This document shows positions 24,101 to 34,175 of a DNA stretch of 64,000 nucleotides, piece after piece. How positions within the stretch are numbered: the first letter of the stretch is position 1; every line of letters starts with the position of its first letter. A model generated the notes under the pieces. It saw only the letters and a list, made by a program, of their open reading frames with translations, did no database searches and was not told where the DNA came from. Origin of the DNA: Acanthococcus lagerstroemiae. Taxonomy: Eukaryota; Arthropoda; Insecta; Hemiptera; Eriococcidae. The stretch spans positions 4,040,183 to 4,104,182 of the forward strand of contig CM063108.1 in assembly GCA_031841125.1 (NCBI GenBank). The letters run 5' to 3'. The position numbers and the translations under genes are program-made.

Positions 24101-24845
24101 TCTTTTTCTCAGCTATCTTCGCTTTAATTTATATTACAAATTATTGTGACCATAGGGGTCCTGTATGTTGTTGTCTGCTTTCAACAAATTATGTAAGTTT
24201 TATAAAAAAAAGGGACTTGGAAAGTGCGTACACATGAGTGAGTGAGAGAGAGAGAAAGAGAGAGAGAGGGGGGCGAGAAGCTGTGACTTGAGAAATTTTG
24301 CCAGAAATACTACTGCATCATTCAATCAGGTCGTTCCTTTAATTTTCAAAACTTCTGCTGTCCAAAGAAAGTGTTTGTACGTATCATCAAGGCTCGGACT
24401 ACAACATACCAATCGTAGAAAAAGTTTAGTCTGAATAAGCCTGTTTTACATACCTTAAGAATTATGAACGAATCATTGGCTCTGAATTTACCATGTTCTT
24501 TTCGAGGATAGATCAGCAACTCCTTTCCCTGAGAAATAAATTTTATATTTTATTTTAGGGACATCGAATTCTAGAAATCGAATTGCATGACATTATACGA
24601 TTTTCTGTGAAATTATTTTCTGAACTTGGGCGTCACGTGATGCTCAAATTTTTTTCAGTTGTAGCGACCAGAAAGGTAAACCTAAAATAAATGTTCAGAG
24701 TCTGAGGAGAATTTACCTTGACTTTCCAAATTCGTAACTCATTCGCAATGCCTTTTTCTTCAGTGTCATCATCGTTAGATCTCGTTGTAATGCTCTTCTC
24801 CTGGTCGTCCACATCTATCTTTCTAAGTGATAACGGCACTGGCAT
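12815..24845 (-). CDS. Chimeric gelsolin-like / giant ankyrin-repeat / C-terminal-domain protein (6 exons)
   Basis: Join of 24845-24717, 24528-24454, 22137-22066, 21978-21855, 19407-19340 and 18172-12815, read on the minus strand; about 1941 residues. Every junction has a GT donor and AG acceptor, and the phases agree at all five introns. Residues about 34-140 are one gelsolin/villin-type domain (DIHYWLG, VHREVQ, ESELFLSYFK). Residues about 174-1755 are ankyrin repeats. RSRHRR (1751-1756) is followed by a C-terminal domain with a hydrophobic helix near 1843-1856. Known: gelsolin domains bind actin and ankyrin repeats bind proteins. Inferred: a cytoplasmic, actin-linked scaffold, or a latrotoxin-like multi-ankyrin effector. 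No signal peptide is visible at the chosen ATG. The small-exon gelsolin part joined to a huge intronless exon suggests a gene fusion. The alternative is two genes whose phases happen to match. Confidence 0.72.
18173..19339. other. Intron 5 of the gelsolin-ankyrin gene
   Basis: The intron carries a C-rich run, the 240-bp hairpin described separately and AT-rich sequence. No coding exon was seen in it. Confidence 0.5.
18441..18678. repeat. Large imperfect inverted repeat (MITE-like hairpin)
   Basis: The left arm begins with AAATCAAAAC and contains GCAAATAGGCAAAATATTG and GTGCAGGAATATC. The right arm contains the complements GATATTCCTGCAT, CAGTATTTTGCCTATTTGC and GTTTTGATT. The arms are about 110 bp and the centre is about 10 bp (TATATG region). 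It lies inside intron 5. Confidence 0.8.
19340..19407 (-). CDS. Exon 5 of the gelsolin-ankyrin gene (bridge exon)
   Basis: The exon has 68 nt, acceptor GATTTCACAG and donor CAG/GTAGGT. Its first two bases complete the glycine left open by exon 4, giving FKHG-VHYF, which continues the gelsolin 'YFK.G..Y' end. After that it reads PANFGNQTRQTRGAIFNQ, unlike gelsolin, and stops in phase 0, as the ankyrin exon needs. It is the only physical bridge between the two halves of the gene. Confidence 0.6.
19625..20605. mobile_element. TIR element of about 0.98 kb carrying a coding fragment
   Basis: The left end reads AATTAATTGAGGAGCGAT, then a variable base and TTCCAAAACGGACTC. The right end is the reverse complement of the same string, with about 3 mismatches over some 43 bp. 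Further TTCCAAAACGG copies lie inside near 19803 and 20367, with one inverted near 20290. No transposase was seen and the target duplication is unclear because the ends are palindromic AATTAATT. The element sits in intron 4 of the gelsolin-ankyrin gene. Confidence 0.6.
19811..20128 (+). pseudogene. C-terminal fragment of a lysine/proline-rich nuclear-type protein
   Basis: The frame is open except for one in-frame TAA at 19868-19870, and it ends at TAA 20126-20128. The product is rich in K, P, A and E (SPKKPTAQNPPEKP, AVKKASVKRQ) and ends in SKKRRRE, a nuclear-localisation-like tail. AATAAA lies about 75 bp further on (20201-20206), so a normal mRNA 3' end seems to be preserved. It lies entirely inside the TIR element. 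It may be a captured gene tail or the decayed end of the element's own protein. Confidence 0.4.
21110..21215. other. GC-rich patch in intron 4
   Basis: A short GC-rich stretch in AT-rich surroundings, open on both strands. Its composition resembles the R1-like LINE remnant near 32.1 kb, but I cannot align the two convincingly, so it is recorded only as foreign-looking sequence. Confidence 0.25.
21855..21978 (-). CDS. Exon 4 of the gelsolin-ankyrin gene
   Basis: The exon has 124 nt, acceptor CGTTTTACAG and donor CATG/GTGCGT, ending in phase 1. It encodes EEASLTANLAQEM, then QVHREVQENES and ELFLSYFKHG. This matches the long helix and final strand of a gelsolin domain (family 'HREVQG.ES..FL.YFK.G'). 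Sequence identity to the family is obvious by eye. Confidence 0.78.
22066..22137 (-). CDS. Exon 3 of the gelsolin-ankyrin gene
   Basis: Twenty-four codons, phase 0 at both ends, acceptor TTACCAACAG and donor GAG/GTAGTG. It ends in DIHYWLGKNVSE, the most characteristic gelsolin/villin motif (D.H.WLG...S.DE). The intron that follows is only 87 bp. Confidence 0.75.
23444..23511. repeat. GC-rich near-perfect hairpin
   Basis: Arms GATTTCTACGAGGGAAGGG...CTCGAGGGGCA and their complement are separated by only about two bases. The arms are 32 and 34 nt and differ by a small internal bulge. It lies within intron 2. Confidence 0.8.
24238..24274. repeat. GA microsatellite
   Basis: A run of GAGAGAGA with one AAAG interruption, followed by a G tract. 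Confidence 0.85.
24454..24528 (-). CDS. Exon 2 of the gelsolin-ankyrin gene
   Basis: Twenty-five codons lie between a TTTCTCAG acceptor and an AAG/GTATGT donor, phase 0 at both ends. It encodes GKELLIYPRKEHGKFRAND plus SFIILK, the second to fourth strands of a gelsolin repeat, where families show 'GKFY.GDSYIVL'. Confidence 0.72.
24717..24845 (-). CDS. Exon 1 of the gelsolin-ankyrin gene
   Basis: This coding exon starts at the ATG at 24845 and ends at a CAAG/GTAAAT donor, giving 43 codons and phase 0. It encodes an acidic, Ser/Thr-rich N-terminus and then NELRIWKVK, which matches the opening strand of a gelsolin domain (the usual form is GL.IW.I). The ATG was chosen because it is the first in frame and no acceptor is visible just upstream. 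A further 5' non-coding exon cannot be excluded. Confidence 0.65.
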
Positions 24846-25346
24846 AGTGATGATAGGGTATCACTTCCTTATCAACGACTCAGTAAATGATTTAGCGTGT
24901 GAATTAAATAACAGCTGTTTCCTGAAAACGTACCAAAAATTCCAAAGATAATTAAAGTGGAATTTCTTTTTCCAAAAGTTGGAGGATGAACAGCTGGATT
25001 TCTCAAAATCCTTAATAAGTATTAATTGAGCCTAACCCCCGGCTGGTTCTTACTCTTCTCGCTCGAGCGGGCAGCTCTCGTTCGACACTGTTTTTACCGG
25101 TCCTTGTGCCGAGAGAGAGATTCTTCAGAATTTGGAATTTCTTTATGCATAGGTACGTAGGTATAAGGGTGAATCTCTGAATAACCAGAAAATTGTAGTA
25201 ACCAGGAATTTTCTCTACAACTAAGAACATGAAGTAACTTGTTTTTTTTTTTAATCAATAGCGAAGAACCCCCTTATTACCGACAGCAATCTCTCAGTCA
25301 TTCCCATCGCACTAGAACTGAGGAAGGTACTCAAATAGAGTAAAAG
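24846..25346. other. 5' flank of the gelsolin-ankyrin gene
   Basis: This AT-rich stretch lies between the start codon and the motif array. It should contain the promoter and 5' UTR of the minus-strand gene. I see no clear TATA box or additional exon. Confidence 0.3.
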
Positions 25347-26536
25347 TTCCATCGTAGTATACTGTAACCAACTTCGATTTTCGACTGTAGTTGACCGTAG
25401 GTCCATTATTATCAAGAAACAATCAAAATTTATAAGGTTCACGAGAAAAGAGGTAATAGAATATAAGTTAAGAGCGGAGAAAAAAATTTTTGAACTGAGA
25501 CGTACATCTACAAGGGAGGAAGAAGTCATGAAATTAGTTTTTTTCCATCGTAGTATACAAAATTTGAATCATCTTAACATGGGACTAGTTTAGATTTACT
25601 GATGGGAAAAAGTACTGAATCTTCTTATTTAGCACAGAAGTATAGCGATCCAATCATGAAAATTGTCTATTTTTGAATTTATTGCAGACTTTTTGCCAAA
25701 TTTCTGTCCAAAAATCCCGTTCTATTTTTTTTCTATTCCATCGTAGTATACGATTATACGCCATGAAGTTCTAGTCTGAGAAAAACGATTTTGACTTTTT
25801 CATAAAAGGGAACACTGCCTATTATAATTTTGTGCTTCATTACTACATGCTGGCCAGTGTTGCTCTGTTGAATTAAGAAAGATGTTCAAATTTTCTATCG
25901 TGGTATACATTTTTTCTTTCCATCGTAGTATCGAAGTATAATTTTGAAGAATACTACGATGGAAAAGAAGATATTACAATGGAATTTATCGTTGCTTTTG
26001 CCACATTATCCAGAAGAGACAGCTGAATGGTGATGATTTCTCTTCAGCCCGTTGTTTCACATCTTCATGACCTGTCAATACTCATCCTAGATAACCTTTT
26101 TTTTCTCTTTGAAGGAACGATGTCCGTACACCAGGTCACATGGAACGCACAAGAATGTGGCATCCTCTGTTTCAACAAATTGAGTTGCTTCGAATGCGAA
26201 GGAGAATGCGCTTATTACTTCCTTGCCGAAAAAAAAATTCAGAGGCAGACACTGATGCATCCAATCCCGACGATGTTGAAGTACTTCTTTCTTATGTCTT
26301 GAATTGTACTCCTTGCCATTCAGATGAATATTCTTCTCGTTTCTTCAGTTGTCGTCCTCGCTATTGGAATACATCTGGTTGTATGTTCCTCAAATTCCAT
26401 TGTGATATCAAGCAATTCCATCGTAATATTAAGCAATTCCATTGTAGTATCAAAGAAATAGAGAATACTACAATGGAATTCCATCGTAGTATCAAAGGAA
26501 TAGAGAATACTACGATGGAATTCCATCGTAGTATAC
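25347..26536. repeat. Array of a 16-bp palindrome-forming motif upstream of the gelsolin-ankyrin gene
   Basis: The consensus is TTCCATCGTAGTATAC. Plus-orientation copies start at 25347, 25543, 25736, 25893, 25918, 26395, 26416, 26437, 26479 and 26521. Minus-orientation copies start at 25951, 25971, 26465 and 26507. In the dense part the plus copies lie at multiples of 21 bp. The blocks 26437-26478 and 26479-26520 are 42-bp hairpins with 14-bp arms. One has TTG/CAA and the other TCG/CGA at the variable position, so pairing is preserved. Position 26507-26534 is a perfect 28-bp palindrome. The array lies 0.5-1.7 kb upstream of the ATG at 24845. Confidence 0.85.
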
Positions 26537-29500
26537 AAAAAGCCCCCTTCTATCCCCTATGTGGCGTTTCTTGTGGGACTTACCCCATACATGTACTTAC
26601 TTGCAGGTATACTACATGATCCGCAGGAAAAAAATTTTGTTCAATGATGTTCCAAATTTTAAAATTTGGAAACTGAATTTTCAGGTTATTCAGAGATTCA
26701 CCCATAAATGAGAATAAAATAAAATATTTTTTACAAAAAGAAAATGTCATGATTGAGTCAGCCTTTCCTGTATGCTTTCCTTCTGGCTTCCTATGCACCT
26801 GCCCGTCTGTTGGCCTGACTGAGTACATCACCATCTGTCAATTTATGAGAGATAGATAGATCTTCGTTCTCGAATTCTAGATCCTGGATCAATTTTTTCC
26901 TGTCTGGGAAGATGTGGAGGGGGGGGGGGGTCTGTCCAACTGTCTACGTTACTATTCATAATTCATATCTGTCTTCTTACCGTAAAATTTAAATTTTAAT
27001 ATTACTCGCAGGTATTGGTAGCGACTAGGTACCGTTTCTATAGTTCCCTTAAGTGCCGCTTTTCATTTTGAGTTGGAATGTGCATAAACGATGGGATGCG
27101 CTGCTTATTTGCGCATCTACTATGCGCAAAAGATTGACATAAAGAAACTTTACAAGAGCAACGTTGGGGCTGTGGATGTATTAGGGGAGGGGTTTTCCCA
27201 AATGATGGAACCCACTGCACATTCCGGCGTCTACGAAATACGTATTCGAACAATTGTTGGTGTAAGATAAGTCTATAATTTGAGTGATGGAGCTGCTATT
27301 TCTAAAACTCGTTCCCCTACCATGAGACCATCCTTCCAAAAGTGGGGTTGTGTACTTTCGATGGACCAAATATACGCTTATGTATCTACTGTGGGAAACA
27401 ATTGACTTTAAACAAAAAAATAAGCTTCAACTTGCGAGGTGGAGGTTGTGGAAAAGTAGAATCCCTTACTTTTTGAGCATACCCTGAATAATTTTATTTT
27501 TCAAAACGACATATCTTCTTTTTTTTTCTATTTGGTTTACCTTGTTGAAGGTTACATGAATACAAAAGTCTCTCCGCCAACTTTTTTAAATATGCTTTGC
27601 TGACCATGGTGGTCCTTAACTTTTGTTGATGAAAATATTTCAGGCTTCCGGTTGCAGCAGCTCGCCTCTCCTGATCGGCTCCGGCTCCACGTATTTGAAA
27701 AGAATTTAGTGAAAAGTTTGTGCAAAATCGCTTAATAGTAACTCGGTTTTTAAATGAAAAGGTTAAAATTCTTACGAAAATTAACCTTTATTTTCAGAAT
27801 TGACAGTCCTTTAGCAGCTGAATCCTCTTCATATGAGTTTAAATATGATTTTCTTTTTAAGATTGGGATCTAAAGGGTTTCTAAATCCACTTCCAGGGTT
27901 TCCTGTCTTCTCAACTAGTGTGGCTCTACAGAGAACTATTTTCAAGCGCCCGTTAAGGCCTACATGGTTAAAAGAAGGAGGAAAATAACCCAAGAAATTG
28001 ATTCAGTGACCCTTAAAATCCACCAGGATCTCAAAATTTTCAAAATCAATGTTAATCTCAGCAAGAACTTTAAGCCCCTTCAGGCAAGGGCCACCCTTGG
28101 ACGATTTTTCTCAAACCTTAGATGATATTGTTTTTGTTATTAACATATGGAGCCGATCGGGATGGGGAATTAAAAAAACAAAAAAAGTCGATAAAATTAA
28201 TAAACATTTACCAAAGTGTGACGGAAGACCGAATTTGCATTTGGGAAAGTAAAAATTTACTTTTTTGAAACAAAATTTAATTTGGTATTTATAAGTTAAA
28301 AATTTATTCCGATAACGAATTTATATTGAGATGTTCTTTACCTTTACAGATTTTTCAATCAAATATTTGGCAAATTCGAGAAAACTGTAAAACATCAATA
28401 TGAAAATTACAATTTGGGAACTTTTTAATTTTTAATTATTACCAAATCTTTTAAGTTTACCTGATTTGGTTTACCGAAATTTTAGACTTCACTCAACCCT
28501 AACTGTTTAATATACTAGCACTAGGACTTTTTGAGTTTTAAAATTTGTCAACTCGAAGCTTGCTGATGTTAGGACCGAATTTTAGAATCTTCATCTGAAC
28601 ATCTAACTTTTAAATATAATGCATTTCTTAGCTCATTTGTCAGTGTGCAAACAGAATTTGATGGTTAAGAGAAGAACTTAGATATTTCACTAAATATAAA
28701 AGAATGAAATAAATACTGTTAGTTGTCAGTTTCAGTTTGCATGAATTTGTGAAAGGGTGGGTAGAAGGAACTTAGTTTTTTCAGCTGAAATTAAGATAAC
28801 ATAGAAAAATTTTTATGAACGTCAGTTTTGATTCTGTCTCGGTAGAGGTATTCAAAATAAGAAGCACTGGAAACTTTTAATTCCTTTTCATTCTCTTTGG
28901 TAACTAGAATCTAATTTTTCACTCTTTTCTCTTCGAGAGACTTCCTGTGTCTAAGGAGTTTCATTCCTCTCCTTGCTCCTCTGGTACAAATCTTAATATC
29001 TCTTTCACATTCTATACAGACTGAGTTTACCTCTCCCCCTCCAAAAGTGTTATTTTAGACATCTGTTTCTCTCAGTCTTTCGAGAATAAAATAAGTTCGA
29101 CTGACTAATTTAAATTTAAGGGAAAAATCAGAATTTTTCAGGGAGAAATAGAGGTTTTGGAGATTAGTCTTCCCTTAACTATACTCTTTCTAAAATATAA
29201 TTTGAGCCCCCCCCCCCCCCAAATTTCAAGCCGCATTCCAGTTTAGTGGTTTCATACAGTATTTACACTCAAAGCTGTGATTCTAATTAAAAAATTTCAA
29301 TGAATAACATAGGATTTAATAAAAAGTATACTTACAATAAATTTTCAGGAAGAACGCTTGTCAAACGAACTCACTGGTTCACGAAACATGTTACTCTTAA
29401 TTGTGCATGGGATAGGTGTTCTTCCTAAAACTGGATACGAATCGGTCCATTCGTTCGCGTCTATAAATACGGCGGGACTTCCCCATTTATTATACACGGC

Positions 29501-30105
29501 GTGATTGTATTTACCATACCTACAACTACTTTACATTAATACCGAAATTTTTTGAAAATTATGATAAAAATATGATACCGTTAATATCGAAACTGATACT
29601 TAATATCTACCCATTTATTTCATAGGTAATTTTAAAAGAAACTAAATTACCATTACCGTATGATAAAATGTTGGCCTTTAGTTTTTTTTCTAGGTAGATC
29701 TCAGCTAGACAGGTAAATTTTCTTGAACAAGGTACTAATTTTGTCCCTTCAATGTCCTCAGTATTTTTGGGCCGTTAGATGGGTACGTGTGGAATACATA
29801 ACCAAAAATGTGTAGATTAACGCGTGCATGCGAAATAAACAAATAACTACATTTTATCGACGATAATTCTAGAAAAAGCGTGTAGTAAAACTTGTACACT
29901 TGTACATTTTGGCCTTCGGCAGTGATGAAACAAGAAAAATGTAAAATGTTGGTGCCTGATAAGAGAATTTTCAAATTGTATCGTGAATGAAAGCGAGTCA
30001 TTTACCTACTCAGCCAAGTCTGAGATAGTTGCCGACCATTATCATTAATAATATTTCTGCTCGTTAATTAACTAGTTTTTTATTGTCTGTTTCTCTGCAA
30101 TCATT
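26537..30105. other. Non-coding stretch before the GT92 genes
   Basis: About 3.6 kb of AT-rich sequence with C/G homopolymer runs (near 26920 and 29210). All frames are short and broken, and I found no exon with both splice signals. The region just before 30106 should include the promoter of the first GT92 gene. Confidence 0.4.
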
Positions 30106-31665
30106 ATGCTTTCGGAAATGATTTTCAATTCCAGAGCTACGAAAACCAAACGTGTGTGCGTATTCATTATTGCATTGACAGTGCTCGGTTTTGCGTTATA
30201 TTACCTAATATCTTCCGCTGATGCCACTGAAGATCAACCGAGTGAATTGTTCTTAAAGTGGTTCACTATAGACCCGCAAATCGAAAGACCACGATTTTTT
30301 TCACGGCAAGATGCGTACAGAGAGATTCCCAATTTACCCATCGCCTATCTGAACCCGAACTTCCGAAGAGTCAAGTATCGTATGAATGAAACTTGCGCGC
30401 CATATCCAGACGTCTTCCAGTTGTCATTTCATAACCTGTACTGGCAGTCGTTTTCACTGTCCAAGAGTAAATGGTATTTATTCGCAGCTTATTACGAAAG
30501 TCGTATTCTCAGTGATGTGAAGCCTGCGATCAGAATAGTAGTCGCGATTGATCGCTTTGACAAAGACATGAAACCGTTTTGTCAAATTTGGTTTCCGGGA
30601 CTCAAGCAACCGGTGATCGTTGAAATCAATCAGCCGGAGGTAGTATGGCTTTCCAATACGCGGAACTTGACCGAATATGCTGACAGAACTGCGGACGCAT
30701 TTTTAATCACGTGTCCTATACCAGCGACACATGCTTCCCTGGTTCCTGAATCAGTGTCGGTGGTCGAGAAAGAGTGCCATACTGCCAGAAATCATTTAGA
30801 AGTAATCTATAATAAAGCCGACGAGAAACAAGATTTTGCTGTTTGCACGACAGCTCTCAACTTCGTCGGGATGGATCTTTCAGTCAGAATCGCCGAATGG
30901 ATTGAAATGGTACACTTGCTCGGAGCCGATCAAATCTTCTTTTACTATCTACATCATCACGACAACGTTTCCAAGCTGCTGAAGTACTACGAAGAAGAAG
31001 GTAAAATACTCCTGTCTCAATTTTCATTACCTGGCGAGCAGCCGAACCTGCCTCTGCTTCAGAATCTATACTTGACCGGAACAGGCGAATATTTAACGCC
31101 TCAATATATAGCTCTGCAAGACTGTCTGTACAGAAACATGTATTCTTACAATTACATAGTGGTGATGGATATTGATGAAATAATAATGCCTATTTTGCAT
31201 TCTAACTGGAAAGATTTAATAGACAGTATTCCATCTTATTACAAAAATCATGTTGCGAGCTTCTGTGTGAAGAATTTTTGGTTCTACGACGATGACACCT
31301 ATCCGAATCAGACGTATCCAGATGTGCCGGATTACCTTCACATGCTCAGACATGTGCACCGTACTATGAAATCTTTCACGTGGAAAAAGAGCTATATTCA
31401 CGCGAAATGTTTTCATGTTACTGAAAAGTTAAAAATGCAAGGACTCCACCATACTCGAGAAAGCTTTAGTGGCGATAGAACTTCATACGTTTTTCCAGAA
31501 ATAAAAGCTCGGCTGCAGCATTATTGCGACCAGCATCTATCTCGTAATCGGTGTATTAATAAAACAGACCTTAGTATTTTCGACGGGAATATCTGGAGGT
31601 ATAAGACAACTGTGATTGAAAGACTGTTACCAACATTGAATAAACTCGGTTTCATAAACTCATAG
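30106..31665 (+). CDS. GT92 (DUF23) family glycosyltransferase, copy A
   Basis: A single-exon frame of 519 residues. Residues 1-16 are basic cytosolic sequence (KTKR), about 17-37 are one membrane anchor, and the rest is lumenal, so it is a type II Golgi-like enzyme. GT92 hallmarks are visible: AEWIEMVHLLGADQIFFYYL, LQDCLYRNMYSYNYIVVMDI, the DID metal/donor site at 355-357, and KCFHVTEKLKMQGLHH. Several N-glycosylation sequons are present (NET, NLT, NVS, NQT, NKT). Known: GT92 members transfer galactose to N-glycan core fucose in nematodes; the insect substrate is not evident here. The start is supported because copy B aligns from its own ATG. It is intronless, and copy B lies 2.5 kb downstream. 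Confidence 0.9.
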   Translation: MLSEMIFNSRATKTKRVCVFIIALTVLGFALYYLISSADATEDQPSELFLKWFTIDPQIERPRFFSRQDAYREIPNLPIAYLNPNFRRVKYRMNETCAPYPDVFQLSFHNLYWQSFSLSKSKWYLFAAYYESRILSDVKPAIRIVVAIDRFDKDMKPFCQIWFPGLKQPVIVEINQPEVVWLSNTRNLTEYADRTADAFLITCPIPATHASLVPESVSVVEKECHTARNHLEVIYNKADEKQDFAVCTTALNFVGMDLSVRIAEWIEMVHLLGADQIFFYYLHHHDNVSKLLKYYEEEGKILLSQFSLPGEQPNLPLLQNLYLTGTGEYLTPQYIALQDCLYRNMYSYNYIVVMDIDEIIMPILHSNWKDLIDSIPSYYKNHVASFCVKNFWFYDDDTYPNQTYPDVPDYLHMLRHVHRTMKSFTWKKSYIHAKCFHVTEKLKMQGLHHTRESFSGDRTSYVFPEIKARLQHYCDQHLSRNRCINKTDLSIFDGNIWRYKTTVIERLLPTLNKLGFINS

Positions 31666-31789
31666 TCTGTTGTTCTTATTATAATATTTGACTGTTACAT
31701 CAATTTATGTTCATCAGTTGCAATTTATTATAGATATCATGGAACATTTAAATGGTAGCGAACGTACATATCACTTGGTGGAGCGTATA

Positions 31790-32560
31790 TGACAATATAC
31801 TCATGTGAACGTGGTTTCCCAGATACCGCACCCCTGGCCTTGGAAACTACCCTTTTGAGTATCGCATCAATGACTATAGAGGGATACAATGAGGCTGGCC
31901 CGGCTCTCCTTTCGCCTCTTCACTTCGGATTTGCGTTGTCCTGTCAGGGCCACTATGGGACACCCTACTGACCAAAGTAATGCTCACCCAGTATTAACCT
32001 GCAATTCGGGTGCACCACAGATGGACGCGCTACCTTCCTTCACTCCTCACCTCCTCGTCTTGGCACATGTGACGACCCTGAAAGGTGGTGACGGCGGACC
32101 GAGCCCCGCCGGGGGGTCCGCAGCAGCTCTAGGACGATACACAGAGTCGTTGAGTCCAGTGTGGGCCGAGCCTTGTCCATTGGCCTCGAACACTCTGTCT
32201 GCATCTTCTTCTTCATGATGGCCGAGACAAAAGCCGACACCCAGTTCCATCCGCTTTCACTCTTCAACATTTCTAGAACCAGGAGTTCGGCGCGAGATGG
32301 CCAATCACGCTGTCACTATCGCTCGTGTTGCCGCTGGGATTGATCACTGTTGCCGCTCGCGCCTCTCCTGCTCCCAGGCTTCATACTCGAACAGGGTGTG
32401 CCAGGGATTGTCCTCCACCCCTTGATCACAGTATGCTCATACGGGGCTCGGTGCTATTGGGTTCCGATGTAAGTACGTGCCGAAGTATCCGTGGCCGATC
32501 AGTACTTTTTTTTCTCTTCCTTCTCAACCCGAGCACTGGAATCCGCCCTTTTGAACGTAC
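31790..32560 (-). mobile_element. R1-like non-LTR retrotransposon 3' end, decayed
   Basis: On the minus strand, 32490-32330 reads HGYFGTYLHRNP, a stop, then AYCDQGVEDNPWHTLFEYE. This is the C-terminal zinc-knuckle region typical of R1/I-type LINEs (HG.F..YL.R, C..C, D..HTL). Stops and altered cysteines show it is dead. The 3' end is shared with remnants at 42345 and 62211. Confidence 0.65.
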
Positions 32561-32642
32561 CTCAGCTGTTAGGGCTGTTTTAGCCCTCTTCTCATCTTGC
32601 CGAAAAACCGGCCTATGTTGAAATGTAACGAGTGGCTATGTG

Positions 32643-32696
32643 GGCTCCAACCCCGTACCGCCGGATTCCGAGACCAGCGCGCTATCCATTCGGCCA
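32643..32696 (-). repeat. tRNA-derived (SINE-like) fragment with Pol III boxes
   Basis: On the minus strand TGGCCGAATGG (32696-32686) fits an A box. GGTTGGAGCC (32652-32643) is a B box with one change from GGTTCGANNCC. The spacing is normal for a tRNA gene. The 3' half does not close an acceptor stem, so a SINE head or tRNA pseudogene is more likely than a working tRNA. Confidence 0.5.
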
Positions 32697-33390
32697 ACCA
32701 GTTGGGTTAGGTGGAAGTTCAGTTCCCCATAGGACCTGCCTGCCCACACATCGAGGTCGTGTATTAGCGCTCAAGTCCAATCGCCCTTGGAGCGAACAGA
32801 CATCGTGGTTGACCAACTTGGTATTGGTAGTAAATTTTGGAGCGCTAATGTTGCAAGAGTAGATAGTGCTGATGTTTGTATCATCTATGTATACTTACCA
32901 TTACGATTGTATAATGGTCAAATTGTACCACCTTTCCCGTCGATTATCCGTAAATTTGTAAGTTATTAGTTTTTCCTGATTGTAAAATCGGAAACTATTT
33001 AGTTTACCTGTACAATTGCACAACCAGAAAAAGCTATAATAACTTACAGACTCGCTGATAATTGGGGAGAAAGGTGTTGACAAATGGAGCATCATGATTC
33101 TACAACCCAAAAATGGTATGCAGCTGCGCACTGACTTATTTAACTTACATTTCAGTGTTGAATAGTGTGCATTTGGAAGAAAATTTCCCAGTGACCGCCC
33201 AAAGACTTTTTTTTTTTTAAATCAAAAACTTCCCAAAGATTGAAAAATGTTCCGCTCAATTGGCTCGCAAACAAGGGAGTTCTTTATCACGTATGAGAGT
33301 GAACAGGTCAACACAAAGAAACCTATCCTCATAGAAAAATTCTGGTATCGGGCTTGCTCTGCTCATCACGGTGCGCATCTGAACAAGTAA

Positions 33391-33840
33391 GAGGAAAGTG
33401 TAGAGGTCATACAACGGGTTATCCAGGCGTTGGAGATGCTGATCCGCTGGATCGAGTTGGCAGGGCTATGCTTTGCGGTACAGAAGGCAGAAGCGGTGTT
33501 GTTCATGACGCGACGCAAATATAGCACACCCACCTTCGTTCTAAAAGGTGTAGAGATTGGGCTCTGTACAGCCCTGAAGTACCTGGGGCTATGGTTTGAC
33601 GGGAAGTAGATGTTCCGAGAGCACTTTAGGCGGGCAGATGAAAAGGCGGATCGAGTAACTGGACAGCTATCCCGTCTAATATCGAACCTAGGAGGACCGA
33701 GGGAGACGACGAAGAAGGTGAACGTCATCCCGTCAGTCCTCCTATACGGGGCACCAGTATTTGCCAACGCCATCAGATACCCTATAGGAGAGCGGAAATG
33801 GATAAAATCCAGCGAAAAGTTTCGCTGAGGCGTGTCAGTG
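33391..33840 (+). pseudogene. R1-like LINE reverse-transcriptase fragment
   Basis: The plus strand encodes IRWIELAGLCFAVQKAEAVL, then LKYLGLWFDGK, an in-frame TAG (33607-33609), and LSRLISNLGGPRETTKKVN followed by LLYGAPVFA. This is the thumb end of an R1-type reverse transcriptase. It is truncated on both sides and lies between the two GT92 genes. Confidence 0.75.
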
Positions 33841-34175
33841 TGTACCACGATGGGTTTCATTGTTAACTACACCTAATCATAGTACTTACTTATAATTTTG
33901 ACGAACCGTCTGTCTCTCTCGCTTAGTTACATTATCATTAAGTAGGAATGATAAATACCAAATAAAGAAAACGTTTTATGGTAAGCTGTCCATTTATCGA
34001 TATAGTGAAGCCTTGGTAGGTTCGCTCTGTCTTTTTATCTGGAAACTACTTTGTAAACTAAATAAACAGCTAGTGACAACGTCAAAGATTGTTTTAAGGC
34101 CGGCACGTAAAAGCCAGTGTTTTCTACGTTTTCGTTTACCGATGACCTGATCAGTTGTTAACGCGGTAAATTACC

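Larger units (their letters stand above)
22138..24453. other. Intron 2 of the gelsolin-ankyrin gene
   Basis: About 2.3 kb without a supported exon. It contains the 68-nt GC-rich hairpin at 23444-23511 and a GA-rich microsatellite near 24238-24274. Confidence 0.4.

Noticed and set aside
26140..26619. 159-residue plus-strand frame
   Set aside because: Its C-terminal half is only the translation of the 42-bp palindromic repeat, and frames are open on both strands there for the same reason.
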